A stretch of 21,494 nt of DNA, from contig CAIPRZ010000057.1 of assembly GCA_903867585.1 (NCBI GenBank), positions 1-21,494 of the forward strand. The letters run 5' to 3'. The position numbers were made by a program, and so were the translations under genes. The stretch comes from an uncultured Chlamydiae bacterium. GTDB taxonomy: Bacteria; Chlamydiota; Chlamydiia; Chlamydiales; Rhabdochlamydiaceae. Shown piece by piece: positions 1 through 8,137 of this stretch. How positions within the stretch are numbered: the first letter of the stretch is position 1; every line of letters begins with the position of its first letter. Below the pieces are notes generated by a model. That model did no database searches. It was not told the origin of the DNA and saw nothing but the letters and a program-made list of their open reading frames with translations.

Positions 1-732
1 ATCGGAGCTTCAGAATCGTATATGAATTTAAATCCAGCAAGTGGCTATGCCAGTTATCCAACCGCATGGGCCTCTATCGGGTTTAGCACGCAGTCTTCTC
101 ATTGGCAAGCAGGATTAAAAGGGCTCGGTGGTTATAGCTTTATTAAAGCTCAGCGCTCGATGGATTATTTAAATCTTGTAGCAAGTACCAGTCACAACGC
201 ATGGAATACAAGCATCGAAGGGAAATTGGCCTATACTTATCAATACGATATCGATCATGCTAAAGTTACCTTCTATGACACACCCTCTTATCTTTATGGA
301 CAAGAAAATACCTACACTGAATCTGGAGCAACAGGCGCTAATTTTAATGTAAAAAATGAAAAGCTATCGGTGATTCGGAACGCGTTTGGATTGGTGTTTA
401 ATTCAGAAAATAAGAAAAAAGAGAATGCTAATATTAAGAAAAACGGTAAAGCTAATATTAATAAAAAAGATCAGTCTAATATTGAATTTTTTGTCGATGG
501 CTCTTGGGTATTTGAATACTACTTCACAAATAATAGCTACCAGGCCGCTTTTCAAGGCACTGATGTTTATGGCAACTATCATCAAACCATCCCAACAAGA
601 AACTTTGGAAGGGTGCATGGGGGATTCAAAGGGGGACATGCTAAGTTTGATTGGGCTCTTGTTTATACCGGTTTATTTGGATCCCATTTTATGGAAAATT
701 CAGCAAGCTTAAAGCTTGAAAGAAAATTCTAA
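1..732 (+). CDS. C-terminal part of an autotransporter-type outer-membrane beta-barrel (5' truncated)
   Basis: The reading frame is open from base 1, so the gene starts left of the window; 243 codons are present. The visible part has alternating polar and hydrophobic/aromatic stretches (for example GLKGLGGYSFI, FFVDGSWVFEYYF, FDWALVYTGLFG) and ends in Lys-Phe, the terminal aromatic residue typical of BAM-assembled outer-membrane barrels. This fits the C-terminal beta-domain of an autotransporter or chlamydial polymorphic outer-membrane protein, which anchors the passenger in the outer membrane. About residues 130-155 of the visible part form a Lys/Asn-rich low-complexity insert between strands, probably a surface loop. 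No passenger repeats can be seen, so the family (Pmp or other) is not settled. The stop abuts the stop of the convergent HEAT-repeat gene. Confidence 0.7.
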   Translation: MGASESYMNLNPASGYASYPTAWASIGFSTQSSHWQAGLKGLGGYSFIKAQRSMDYLNLVASTSHNAWNTSIEGKLAYTYQYDIDHAKVTFYDTPSYLYGQENTYTESGATGANFNVKNEKLSVIRNAFGLVFNSENKKKENANIKKNGKANINKKDQSNIEFFVDGSWVFEYYFTNNSYQAAFQGTDVYGNYHQTIPTRNFGRVHGGFKGGHAKFDWALVYTGLFGSHFMENSASLKLERKF

Positions 733-2358
733 TTAACGAAGAGCTATCATTAAAAAAGCAGCAATAAGCGGTCTATTCGCTTGATGACCGTTTTCTAATA
801 GATGCATGAAAAGCTCGATCACTTTTTTATCTTTATGCTGACAAAGAGCTTCAGCACATTGTAAAAAAAGCTCGGAGCGTTCTTCAGGCGTTGGCTCTAA
901 AAAAAGCTCACTGAAGCGGTGTTCTTTTTTTGCCGAATTATGAAACTTTATCATCTCTTCTTTACCAACAGACTTCATATAGTCGATCAGTTTATTTTTG
1001 GCATGAAGGGAGGGCTTTTTTATAAAAAGTTGTAATTGGGCTTGGGTTCTTAAGTAAGGATTACCAGGGGTTTCTGAGATTTTTTTGAGTAAATCCCACG
1101 CTTTTTCATCACCGCGATCTAAAAGTCCTCTTGTGATAAGGGGTACCCATTCTTTGGAATTTAAAAGCTTAATAAAAAAGATATCAGCCTCTTGGGCCGG
1201 ATAAGAAAACATTTCATGAATCAATATCGAGGCAAAACGTTTTCTAAAAGCCAGTGAATATTCTAAATACTCTTTTTTCCTTTCTACTTTAAAAGAGATT
1301 AGAGTTCTTCCAGCGGAATATTTAGGTAGAAGGGGAGGAAGATCTTTAAGTAGCCCATAGCATTCAGCAAGACCTAAAGGGTGTCTTTTTTTTAAAAGAA
1401 CAAGAGTGGTATTTAAGCGGTGATTGAAATCCTGTTTATCGAAGATGAATTTAAGATCATCAGTCTCAAGATTAAGCTCAGAGAGGAGATTTAAGGCGAA
1501 TAGATCCATTTTCTTGGCTTGATCTACGATGTAATCTTTTCCCTTCATGACCCCAAGTCTATAAAGAGCAAGCGCTGAAGAGAGCTTTACTTCTGGGGTA
1601 TTGTGAAGGAGGAGCTTTTCTAGTTTTTTTACCGCTTGTAAATCCTTTAATGCTCCAGCCCCATAAGCTGCCGCTTCAATTTCTGCCGGTTGTGTATGAG
1701 ATAGGCTTGATTTAACATAAGGTAAAAGGCCATCTTGTTTAAAGTCAGCCACAGCAAGAAGAGCTGCTACCCTATTTGTCCACAAGGTGTCTTCAAGAAG
1801 GGTTTTTAAATGAATATGAGCCTCTTTAGAACCGATTTGAGCAAAAAGTTCTGCAAAAATATAACGAAGCTCAGGGGGTAAGCGGTACATGAGCGATTCA
1901 AGCTGGGCAAGACCTTCTTTATGTCCTGAGTGCGCAAGAATCTGACAGGCATGGAGTCTTATTCCTAAATCTTCAGAACTTAATGCTTTTTTTAGAAGGG
2001 GATAGGCGGTATTTAATTCTATCTTTTCTAAATTAGATAAGATCATGTGTTGCATAAAAGGGATATTTTGCAAAAACAGTTGATCCAGCTTATTAATATC
2101 TAAATCTTTTTCACAAATAAGTGCGGCATAAAGAGAAAGGAGCGCCTCTTCGATTTTTGGGGAATTTAATCCTCTATCAATAAGACTTGTAGCAAGTTTT
2201 TCAGCAAGAACAGCATCAAAAGCCTCTTCTTGATTGAGAGTAAAAGCCCTTTTAATCGCTTGTTCAAACTGCTGTTTGTGAATGAATTGATGTAGCTGAG
2301 GATCCCCTGATAAAAGTAAGCATCCAAGCCACATTAATCCCATAACGATACACCCCAA
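733..2358 (-). CDS. HEAT-repeat protein with N-terminal hydrophobic segment
   Basis: A 541-residue protein of paired amphipathic helices. From about residue 115 to 300 the helices recur with HEAT/PBS-lyase-type spacing (segments such as LGIRLHACQILAHSGHKEG and ALLAVADFKQDG), which suggests an alpha-solenoid scaffold for protein contacts; no catalytic motif is seen. The N-terminus (MGLMWLGCLLLSG) is a short hydrophobic stretch that could be a signal peptide; the Cys does not sit in a good lipobox. The start overlaps the end of maf. An internal ATG at 2343, preceded by a GGGGTG Shine-Dalgarno-like run, is a better start than 2358 and would give 536 residues. It is the last gene of the DUF3604-maf-HEAT unit. 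The function is unknown. Confidence 0.8.
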   Translation of the reverse strand: MGCIVMGLMWLGCLLLSGDPQLHQFIHKQQFEQAIKRAFTLNQEEAFDAVLAEKLATSLIDRGLNSPKIEEALLSLYAALICEKDLDINKLDQLFLQNIPFMQHMILSNLEKIELNTAYPLLKKALSSEDLGIRLHACQILAHSGHKEGLAQLESLMYRLPPELRYIFAELFAQIGSKEAHIHLKTLLEDTLWTNRVAALLAVADFKQDGLLPYVKSSLSHTQPAEIEAAAYGAGALKDLQAVKKLEKLLLHNTPEVKLSSALALYRLGVMKGKDYIVDQAKKMDLFALNLLSELNLETDDLKFIFDKQDFNHRLNTTLVLLKKRHPLGLAECYGLLKDLPPLLPKYSAGRTLISFKVERKKEYLEYSLAFRKRFASILIHEMFSYPAQEADIFFIKLLNSKEWVPLITRGLLDRGDEKAWDLLKKISETPGNPYLRTQAQLQLFIKKPSLHAKNKLIDYMKSVGKEEMIKFHNSAKKEHRFSELFLEPTPEERSELFLQCAEALCQHKDKKVIELFMHLLENGHQANRPLIAAFLMIALR

Positions 2359-2906
2359 TGATTAAGCATCTTTTCTAATAAATTAAACGGCAGTCCAATC
2401 ACATTTTCATAAGAGCCGTGGATTTTTTTTACAAGCAATGATCCTTTACCTGATAGGGTATAAGATCCTGATCTATGAATATAGTGCGGATCAAGGAGAA
2501 ATTTTTCAATCTGCAAGTCTGTTAAATGGTTAAATTCAACTTCTGTGATTTCATGATTAACCTTTCTATCATCGCCGATACCAACGCACAAGGCTGAAAG
2601 TACCTGATGTTTTTTTCCTGATAAAAACTTAAGCATTTCAAAGGCTTCTTTGTAATCTAGCGGTTTATTCAAGATTTTATCCCCACAATAAACAATCGTA
2701 TCACAGGTAATAATGACTTCTTGTAGGTTGAGGCTTGCAAGGGAGATATTTTTTTTTAATGCTAGTTCCTGACAATAAGCAACAGGATCGCTATTAAGAG
2801 GAACTAATCTTTCATCAAAGCTCGGAGAACGTACGGTAAAGGAAGCGCCGAGCTCTTGTAAAAGATAGGAGCGAGCTTTAGAAGTAGATCCTAAAACTAA
2901 GTGCAT
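2334..2906 (-). CDS. maf: Maf family nucleotide pyrophosphatase
   Basis: A 190-residue protein of normal Maf length. It opens with the family signature LGSTSKAR (canonical S-x-S-x-x-R), then SFDER, the CDTIV...NKP block around residues 68-82 with the catalytic-type Asp, and the C-terminal GSYTLSGKGSLLVKKIHGS and NVIGLP blocks. Maf/YhdE enzymes hydrolyse non-canonical or modified nucleoside triphosphates to monophosphates and so clean the nucleotide pool; some members also affect septation. It starts three bases after the DUF3604 stop with no clear Shine-Dalgarno sequence, which suggests translational coupling. Its 3' end overlaps the start of the HEAT-repeat gene. Exact substrate preference cannot be read from the sequence. 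Confidence 0.92.
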   Translation of the reverse strand: MHLVLGSTSKARSYLLQELGASFTVRSPSFDERLVPLNSDPVAYCQELALKKNISLASLNLQEVIITCDTIVYCGDKILNKPLDYKEAFEMLKFLSGKKHQVLSALCVGIGDDRKVNHEITEVEFNHLTDLQIEKFLLDPHYIHRSGSYTLSGKGSLLVKKIHGSYENVIGLPFNLLEKMLNHWGVSLWD

Positions 2907-2909
2907 AAA

Positions 2910-4820
2910 TTACTTTTTAGCTTTTTTAACAGCCGCTTTTTTCATCGGAACTGCTGTCGACTCCTGAACATCTATCCAAATAGGAGAGCTCCAAGCTGTA
3001 TGTCCACCCACTTCTGTCAGTTTTAAGAAATAATAGACAAACGGAAACTCTTGGTATTTACCTTCGATGGCTAGCTTTTCAATAGGCTCCATATCGTCGT
3101 AGGTAAATTCAAACCGGGTATCTTTTGGAGTAAAGGTTTTTAGGACTTTTCCATTTCGAATAATGGAAACATGCTTGATGTTATTTGGGGAAGCTACATA
3201 AGCGCTAATATGGCGATTGATGGCCAGACCAGGTTTAGATTTTGTACTTAAAACCTCACCCATGGAAGCATTAGCGATATGGAAACCCATAAGAATACGG
3301 GAACCTGTTGTCGCATAGCAGCTTCTTTTATACATAGCTTCTATGATTGCATCGCGCGTATGATCGGTGGCTAAAATTGCGGTAAGGCCTGGTGTATACT
3401 GTGTTTGCTCGGCATCGTACAAGGAACTGTAAGCGCCTCGATCATCATAACCACCGCCGATAAACCCAAATCGGTGCCCTTTATCTAAGGCATCAATAAT
3501 AGATCCCCCCGATTTAGCGTTGATCGCATTTTTACCCTTACCAAAGATCGGGTATTCGTTACCCTCTTTTTCTGTACCTTCTGAACTTCCCCAGGCGTTG
3601 AAAATTTCTACGACGGGTTGAAATTCTTTATCTAGGGCTTCAAAATCAAACGTCTGCTTTCCACCCATTGTAAAGGAAGGGAATGCAAAGCCCTCTTTTT
3701 GTGTGAGAGTTTTAACCAGTTTTTTGATCCCACCTTGTCGAAGATCTTTTTTGCGCAAAATGGGTTTATTATCTTTAGCATAGACAAGTTGTTGAATCCC
3801 TAAATCTTCGTCAGACATGTCGATTTGAAAACCTAAAAAAGTGCTGAAGCGCTGATCTTCGTTAAATTCAGCGATATGGTGAGTGATTTGTTTCCAAGCC
3901 TCGTTAGAGATTTCATCATTAGAATCAAACGGAGATACGCCATAAAACTGCAGAGCTTTTTCATCGCGGATATGTCTTAGGCAGCTTTCAATATTTTCTA
4001 CCGCATCAAATTTTTCAGACTCTCCATGGAATTGCCCCCAAAGAAGCCTTTTATTGGTCTCTTTTAGACATTTAATGGGACTAGAGAAAAATAGCTCATT
4101 AGTTGTTAAATTTTTGAGTTGGATTCTGTAAATTCCGGGCTCATTGAAATAAAGGTTGGGAATAGAAATAAATCCAGTTTCTGGAATGAAGAGTTTCCAA
4201 TTAAGATTTTCTCTTAAATGTTCATAAGATAATTCAATCAGCGTTCCTTCAACAGCATTTGAGGTCAAATTACCATAAGCATCTTCAAAACGAACGATAA
4301 GATCGAAACGTTGATTTCTTCCTACAAGTGAGGGGGAAAGGATACGGATATTTTCAAGTTTTCCACCACGGACATCTAAAACAAAAATCTCAGGCTCTTT
4401 GTAATCTCCCTTTCCTTTTGGATCGATATAAAGGAAGAAAGGGCGTCTTCTTTGTAAGAAAGATTGCGCTCGAGTAGAACCGGTTTTTCCTGATGGGGAA
4501 CCAATTTTTATTTTAAAGGATTCTCCGATCTTAATATCTTGGGGTAAAATAAATTCAAAAGCTGTTGAGCTCTCTTCACCTGGAACCTCTTTTGCCCAAA
4601 TAGGACCATGTTCTTCAGTTTCAAGCCAGATCGCATTTTCTTTTAGTTTAGGCTCTGATTGTGGGATTTGCCAATCGATCATTCGCCCTTTAGATAGTAG
4701 ATCAAATTTTAGTTTTGTTCCTTTAGGCAACAAAGCCGCACTTGTATAGGTAAAAATATAGTTACCTGTGTGAGCTGCACTAATAGCCGATGGCTCTACA
4801 ACACATAAAGAACGACGCAT
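2910..4820 (-). CDS. DUF3604 family protein with degenerate PHP-like metal site
   Basis: A 636-residue protein resembling the DUF3604 family: an N-terminal beta-rich region (residues 1-250) and a C-terminal PHP-like region. Landmarks are GQFHGES (262-268), a W-x(n)-FSTFLGFQ block (309-332), PVVEIFNAWGSSEG (402-415), GHRFGFIGG (448-456), a TPGLTAILATDHTRDAI block (476-492) and CYATTGSRI (501-509), the last highly typical of DUF3604. Several positions where members usually carry His are changed here: GDLHxH is GQFHGE, the SSDxH-type block is GGYDDRG, and the Pro-His pair after the repeat of small residues is FPSF. No signal peptide is evident. The C-terminus is a Lys/Ala-rich tail. ATG 4820 has a GGGAG Shine-Dalgarno nine bases upstream. 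First gene of the unit with maf. The role is unknown. Confidence 0.75.
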   Translation of the reverse strand: MRRSLCVVEPSAISAAHTGNYIFTYTSAALLPKGTKLKFDLLSKGRMIDWQIPQSEPKLKENAIWLETEEHGPIWAKEVPGEESSTAFEFILPQDIKIGESFKIKIGSPSGKTGSTRAQSFLQRRRPFFLYIDPKGKGDYKEPEIFVLDVRGGKLENIRILSPSLVGRNQRFDLIVRFEDAYGNLTSNAVEGTLIELSYEHLRENLNWKLFIPETGFISIPNLYFNEPGIYRIQLKNLTTNELFFSSPIKCLKETNKRLLWGQFHGESEKFDAVENIESCLRHIRDEKALQFYGVSPFDSNDEISNEAWKQITHHIAEFNEDQRFSTFLGFQIDMSDEDLGIQQLVYAKDNKPILRKKDLRQGGIKKLVKTLTQKEGFAFPSFTMGGKQTFDFEALDKEFQPVVEIFNAWGSSEGTEKEGNEYPIFGKGKNAINAKSGGSIIDALDKGHRFGFIGGGYDDRGAYSSLYDAEQTQYTPGLTAILATDHTRDAIIEAMYKRSCYATTGSRILMGFHIANASMGEVLSTKSKPGLAINRHISAYVASPNNIKHVSIIRNGKVLKTFTPKDTRFEFTYDDMEPIEKLAIEGKYQEFPFVYYFLKLTEVGGHTAWSSPIWIDVQESTAVPMKKAAVKKAKK

Positions 4821-4846
4821 GAATAAACTCCCGTGATCAATGGCCT

Positions 4847-4875
4847 ATTGTGCCTAAAAATAGATTCTATGGCAA
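4847..4875 (-). promoter_or_regulatory. Candidate sigma66/sigma70-type promoter for the DUF3604-maf-HEAT unit
   Basis: On the minus strand a TTGCCA -35 element (4870-4875) and a CACAAT -10 element (4847-4852) are separated by 17 bases, upstream of ATG 4820. The -10 match is only 4 of 6. The USP terminator lies just upstream, which supports a new transcription start here. Confidence 0.4.
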
Positions 4876-4905
4876 GGTCTTAGAATACCTTCCTTTAGAG
4901 GAAAA

Positions 4906-4941
4906 ATTATAAAAATAGAGCAGACTGGTAGCCTGCTCTAT
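4906..4941 (-). terminator. Rho-independent terminator after the USP gene
   Basis: A perfect 9-bp stem (4915-4923 with 4933-4941, ATAGAGCAG/CTGCTCTAT) with a 9-base loop is followed on the minus strand by TTTTTAT. It starts ten bases past the stop of the USP gene and is the clearest intrinsic terminator in the window. Confidence 0.9.
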
Positions 4942-4951
4942 CAAGTGAAAT

Positions 4952-6799
4952 TTAAACTTTTTTCAAAACAAGCATGTTAGGACTATGCCAGTCTTCAAGT
5001 CCCATTAATACCGCTTTTACTTCTGCAACTGGACAGGCGCGTATATTAGAATCATCTTGTTTCAACCAATAATCTCTACCATCAGCGCGAGTGACTCTTG
5101 AATAAGAGATATAATGACCTGACATTAAACTTGATCCTTTATGTACAGTAAAAGAAGAGAGTAGATAGGTACTATCTTCTGTTAAATGTTCTCCAGCTCT
5201 TAGCGTAACACTTAAAGCTTCTTGATCGGTAAATTGAAGCTCTGTGTTTTTATATTTTGTCGCGCCATTTCCAGCTTGAATCCACATTAAAAGCTTGGAT
5301 GGAAGTTCTATTGTGTAGTTGGTTGACTCAGAGACTGTATCTCCAATATTAGTGGCTGGAATGAGCTCATCAACAGAGGCGTAAGTAATTAAAGGTTTTT
5401 TAATGGCGGTATAACCTGAAAAATAACTCATATCATCCAGTCTATATTTACCCTCTGCTGAGGCTGTAAGCTGCAAAGTGGTATCAAAATGAGAATGTCT
5501 TTTTAGGGCTCCATCTATTTGCAAAGTGGGGTCAAAAACAGCAACTTCTGAACCCTCTTCAGGTAATCTAAAAGCTTTTACTTCGCAGCTAATTTTAGCT
5601 TTTACAGGATTGTGAGGACTTTCTTCTAAAAAACGGGCGCATAAATCATCAAGAGAATCAATCAATAACCGTGAAAATTCACTAGCCTCTTCCATCTTAG
5701 ATATAAGAATAGACATGTTTTCAGAATTTAGTCCTGGCAATAACCATTCTGCACGATCAGAAAGTTTATCAGTGGCTGGTTTTAAACGGATAGAGGCTTC
5801 TCGATTCATTAATTTAACAAGAGAAAGTCTTAATAAAACCGCTTCATTTTGACTTATAAAGGATTTTGTTTGCCATTTGGATAATAGATTATAAGCATAA
5901 GTTGCCATCTGTTTAATGGAGCCTGTCATATACAGTTGAGCTAGATTTACTTTGTTACTTAAATCTGTTTCTAAAACTTCATGAAGATGATAGGAAACTA
6001 GAGGAGTTGCTATCGCTACATATCGGTGATCAGACAAGAGTTCTGCAATGAGGCTATCTTTTTTCTCGGCAAGTCGTGCTTTATCTTCTGCTTTAGAGCC
6101 TTCAATCGAACATCTTGGAGCCGCTGGCAAACAGGGATTAAGCGCTGAAAGAGCACCAGCGTCTGAAATGAGGCGTAATTGATCCATCAAAAATCGTGAA
6201 AGCTCAGAATCTTGAAATAACGATTGCAAAGAGGCATTCATAAAACAGTTGTTTGAGGGATTAAATAATCCAGAATTAGCAAGTGCTACTTCCTCTTTTG
6301 AGGCCATGTTAGGATCTAATGCATAGGCTTGAACTGGAGGACTTTTGGAATCTACAAAAAAATCACTAAACCAAACCCGCCAATCAGGATTTTTTCCCGA
6401 TGAGGACGTAGTACCTACTTTAAGATCAGAACTTTCAAGTCTTACTAAGGCAGTAGAGGTAACTGCATTTGAACTCTCTTTGGCAGTAGCTACTAAAACA
6501 GGGGACGTAGAAGAAGAACTTATGGGACTTGTCATAGGATATAGGCCTTTGTTAGGGGGTGAAGGCATGAAATAAGCACCTGATACAAACATCACAATAC
6601 ATGTGGTGGTACCAGTCATAATGGTTGAGGAGGAAAGGGGAAAGACTAAAGCTGTGATCGTCAATACGGTCGCAATGAGCGCTGAATTAATGATCATGAA
6701 ATGGGCTACAAGGGTATAAATTTTATAATCCAAATTGCTAGTAGGATTATTCTGGAATGTACTTTTAGAAGAGGAAACCGATAGGGGTGATGGGATCAT
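4952..6799 (-). CDS. USP-family (peptidase C19) deubiquitinase with Inc-like double transmembrane hairpin
   Basis: A 615-residue protein. Residues 29-53 and 58-78 are two hydrophobic segments separated by a tight Pro/Ser turn, the bilobed profile of chlamydial inclusion-membrane (Inc) proteins. A Ser/Thr-rich linker (85-160) follows. The Cys box GLFNPSNNCFMNASLQSL starts at 177, with nucleophile Cys185, oxyanion-type Asn180 and Gln192. The His box is HKGSSLMSGHYISYSRV, with His562, and the third catalytic residue is Asp582 in WLKQDD. Order and context match ubiquitin-specific proteases, which cleave ubiquitin from Lys side chains in eukaryotic cells; free-living bacteria have no ubiquitin, so an effector role on host proteins is likely. 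The zinc-finger CxxC pairs of many USPs are not apparent. Transcribed alone, with its own -10 box and terminator. Catalysis and secretion are inferred. Confidence 0.85.
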   Translation of the reverse strand: MIPSPLSVSSSKSTFQNNPTSNLDYKIYTLVAHFMIINSALIATVLTITALVFPLSSSTIMTGTTTCIVMFVSGAYFMPSPPNKGLYPMTSPISSSSTSPVLVATAKESSNAVTSTALVRLESSDLKVGTTSSSGKNPDWRVWFSDFFVDSKSPPVQAYALDPNMASKEEVALANSGLFNPSNNCFMNASLQSLFQDSELSRFLMDQLRLISDAGALSALNPCLPAAPRCSIEGSKAEDKARLAEKKDSLIAELLSDHRYVAIATPLVSYHLHEVLETDLSNKVNLAQLYMTGSIKQMATYAYNLLSKWQTKSFISQNEAVLLRLSLVKLMNREASIRLKPATDKLSDRAEWLLPGLNSENMSILISKMEEASEFSRLLIDSLDDLCARFLEESPHNPVKAKISCEVKAFRLPEEGSEVAVFDPTLQIDGALKRHSHFDTTLQLTASAEGKYRLDDMSYFSGYTAIKKPLITYASVDELIPATNIGDTVSESTNYTIELPSKLLMWIQAGNGATKYKNTELQFTDQEALSVTLRAGEHLTEDSTYLLSSFTVHKGSSLMSGHYISYSRVTRADGRDYWLKQDDSNIRACPVAEVKAVLMGLEDWHSPNMLVLKKV

Positions 6800-6816
6800 T
6801 GAGTCATCAATTTGAT

Positions 6817-6822
6817 ATTATA
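6817..6822 (-). promoter_or_regulatory. Candidate -10 box for the USP gene
   Basis: A perfect TATAAT on the minus strand lies 17 bases upstream of ATG 6799. No good -35 sits at 16-18 bases; a TTGCCA lies 21 bases upstream, which is too far. If used, the leader would be about ten bases, and no Shine-Dalgarno is visible. Confidence 0.4.
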
Positions 6823-6865
6823 ATCAAAAAGAATAACTAGAGATGGCAAATATTTCTAGATGTAT

Positions 6866-8137
6866 TCAACGATTAATTTTAATCTTATCAACGGATCGCT
6901 CAGAAGAGCTTAAAACCTCAAGATCAAAAGAGGCATTATGAATTTTATAGCCGACGCTTGGAATTTCTCCTGCCTTATGGAATATATAGCCCCCAATAGT
7001 ATCATATTCTGGACTATGAGGAATTAAGATACCAAGTTCGGATTCTACATCTTTAATGGCCATTCTGGCGTCTACAATCCAACCACCAGAAGCTAGGGGA
7101 GCAAAAAATATTTCTTCTTCAGTATCATATTCATCGGCAATTTCACCTACTAGCTCTTCAAGAATGTCTTCGATTGAAACAATCCCTTCTGTCCCGCCCC
7201 ACTCATCAACAACAACAGCAAGGTGAGCTTGTTTAAGCCTAAATTCTTGCAAAAGATGGGAGATTTTTTTTGTTTCTGGGGTAAAAGTTGCAGGTTTTAC
7301 TAAAAATTCTACTGACATTTGTAAACGGGGATCTAGATCTGATTCTGTAGAGGCATAAAAGCTTAAAAGATCTTTAAGAAGCAATATACCCACAATATTA
7401 TCAACGTTTCCTTCGTATACCGGTACGCGTGAATAGCCCTCTTTTAAAAGGGTGTTTACAGCCTTTTCAACAGGAGATTTAATATCTAAGCTGAAAACTT
7501 TGATACGTGGAACCATGATTTCACGGGCCACTTTGTCTTTAAATGAGGTTAAAGAGAGCATCAATTTTCTATCGCTTGGATCTAGATATTCATTTAAACC
7601 CGACTCTTCAAGGCTCTGTCTTAGCTTTTGCGATATTTGCTTATTAGTTAAAGCTTTTGGCTTAAACACCTCAGGATGAATTAACGCCATGACATAAAAA
7701 CCGATGACAGCAAAAGGGAGAAAGAAAAAAGAGATAAAGCAAATCGGTAGTTCAAGGATCTTGATGCAAGAGGTGGGTTTTTTAAAATAAATGAGAGCGG
7801 CTAAAAAATCGACAAGATAGGAGAGGGCTAAAATAATTCCAACAGCTTTTACTAAGATATAAAATTCAATCGCGTTATCAAATTTGTTATTAATGAGATA
7901 AAGAAAAGAGGATAAGCCAAATAGAAGCTGAAAGGTATACTTGCAAGATTTTAAAAGGAATTTAAAACCATCAAGATTAGCTTTTGGTTTAAAAAACCCG
8001 ATTAGGTGGGTATAGGCTTTAATTTTAGAGTTTTTTAAAAGCGTTTCTGTTTCAAAACGTCCAAGAGTGATGAGAGCGCCGTCAAATATAGAAGTAATAA
8101 ATTTTAGCGATAAAAATACTAAAGAAAGCTCTAACAC
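6866..8137 (-). CDS. CBS-domain/CorC-type membrane protein (hemolysin-like)
   Basis: A 423-residue protein. Residues 1-155 are membrane segments (roughly 5-25, 68-83, 92-117 and 128-152) in the place of a CNNM/DUF21 domain, though that domain is not strongly conserved. Two CBS domains follow: EIMVPRIKVF (206-215) with SRVPVYEG...VGILLLKDLL (236-258), then AHLAVVVDEWGGTEGIVSIEDILEE, a hallmark of the CorC/HlyC group. Residues 345-415 are the small CorC_HlyC C-terminal domain. Relatives are implicated in Mg2+/Co2+ efflux and Mg homeostasis; the hemolysin name is historical. Its start overlaps the ybeY stop by seven bases, the usual ybeY-corC neighbourhood of many bacteria including chlamydiae. 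Confidence 0.88.
   Translation of the reverse strand: MLELSLVFLSLKFITSIFDGALITLGRFETETLLKNSKIKAYTHLIGFFKPKANLDGFKFLLKSCKYTFQLLFGLSSFLYLINNKFDNAIEFYILVKAVGIILALSYLVDFLAALIYFKKPTSCIKILELPICFISFFFLPFAVIGFYVMALIHPEVFKPKALTNKQISQKLRQSLEESGLNEYLDPSDRKLMLSLTSFKDKVAREIMVPRIKVFSLDIKSPVEKAVNTLLKEGYSRVPVYEGNVDNIVGILLLKDLLSFYASTESDLDPRLQMSVEFLVKPATFTPETKKISHLLQEFRLKQAHLAVVVDEWGGTEGIVSIEDILEELVGEIADEYDTEEEIFFAPLASGGWIVDARMAIKDVESELGILIPHSPEYDTIGGYIFHKAGEIPSVGYKIHNASFDLEVLSSSERSVDKIKINR

Noticed and set aside
386..712. Overlapping open frames on both strands within the beta-barrel and other large genes.
   Set aside because: They are short, AT-driven shadows with no family motif; the main frames carry clear family signatures.
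6841..6865. Possible hairpin upstream of the USP gene formed by CTAGA/TCTAG.
   Set aside because: Only a five-base stem with a long loop; too weak to call.
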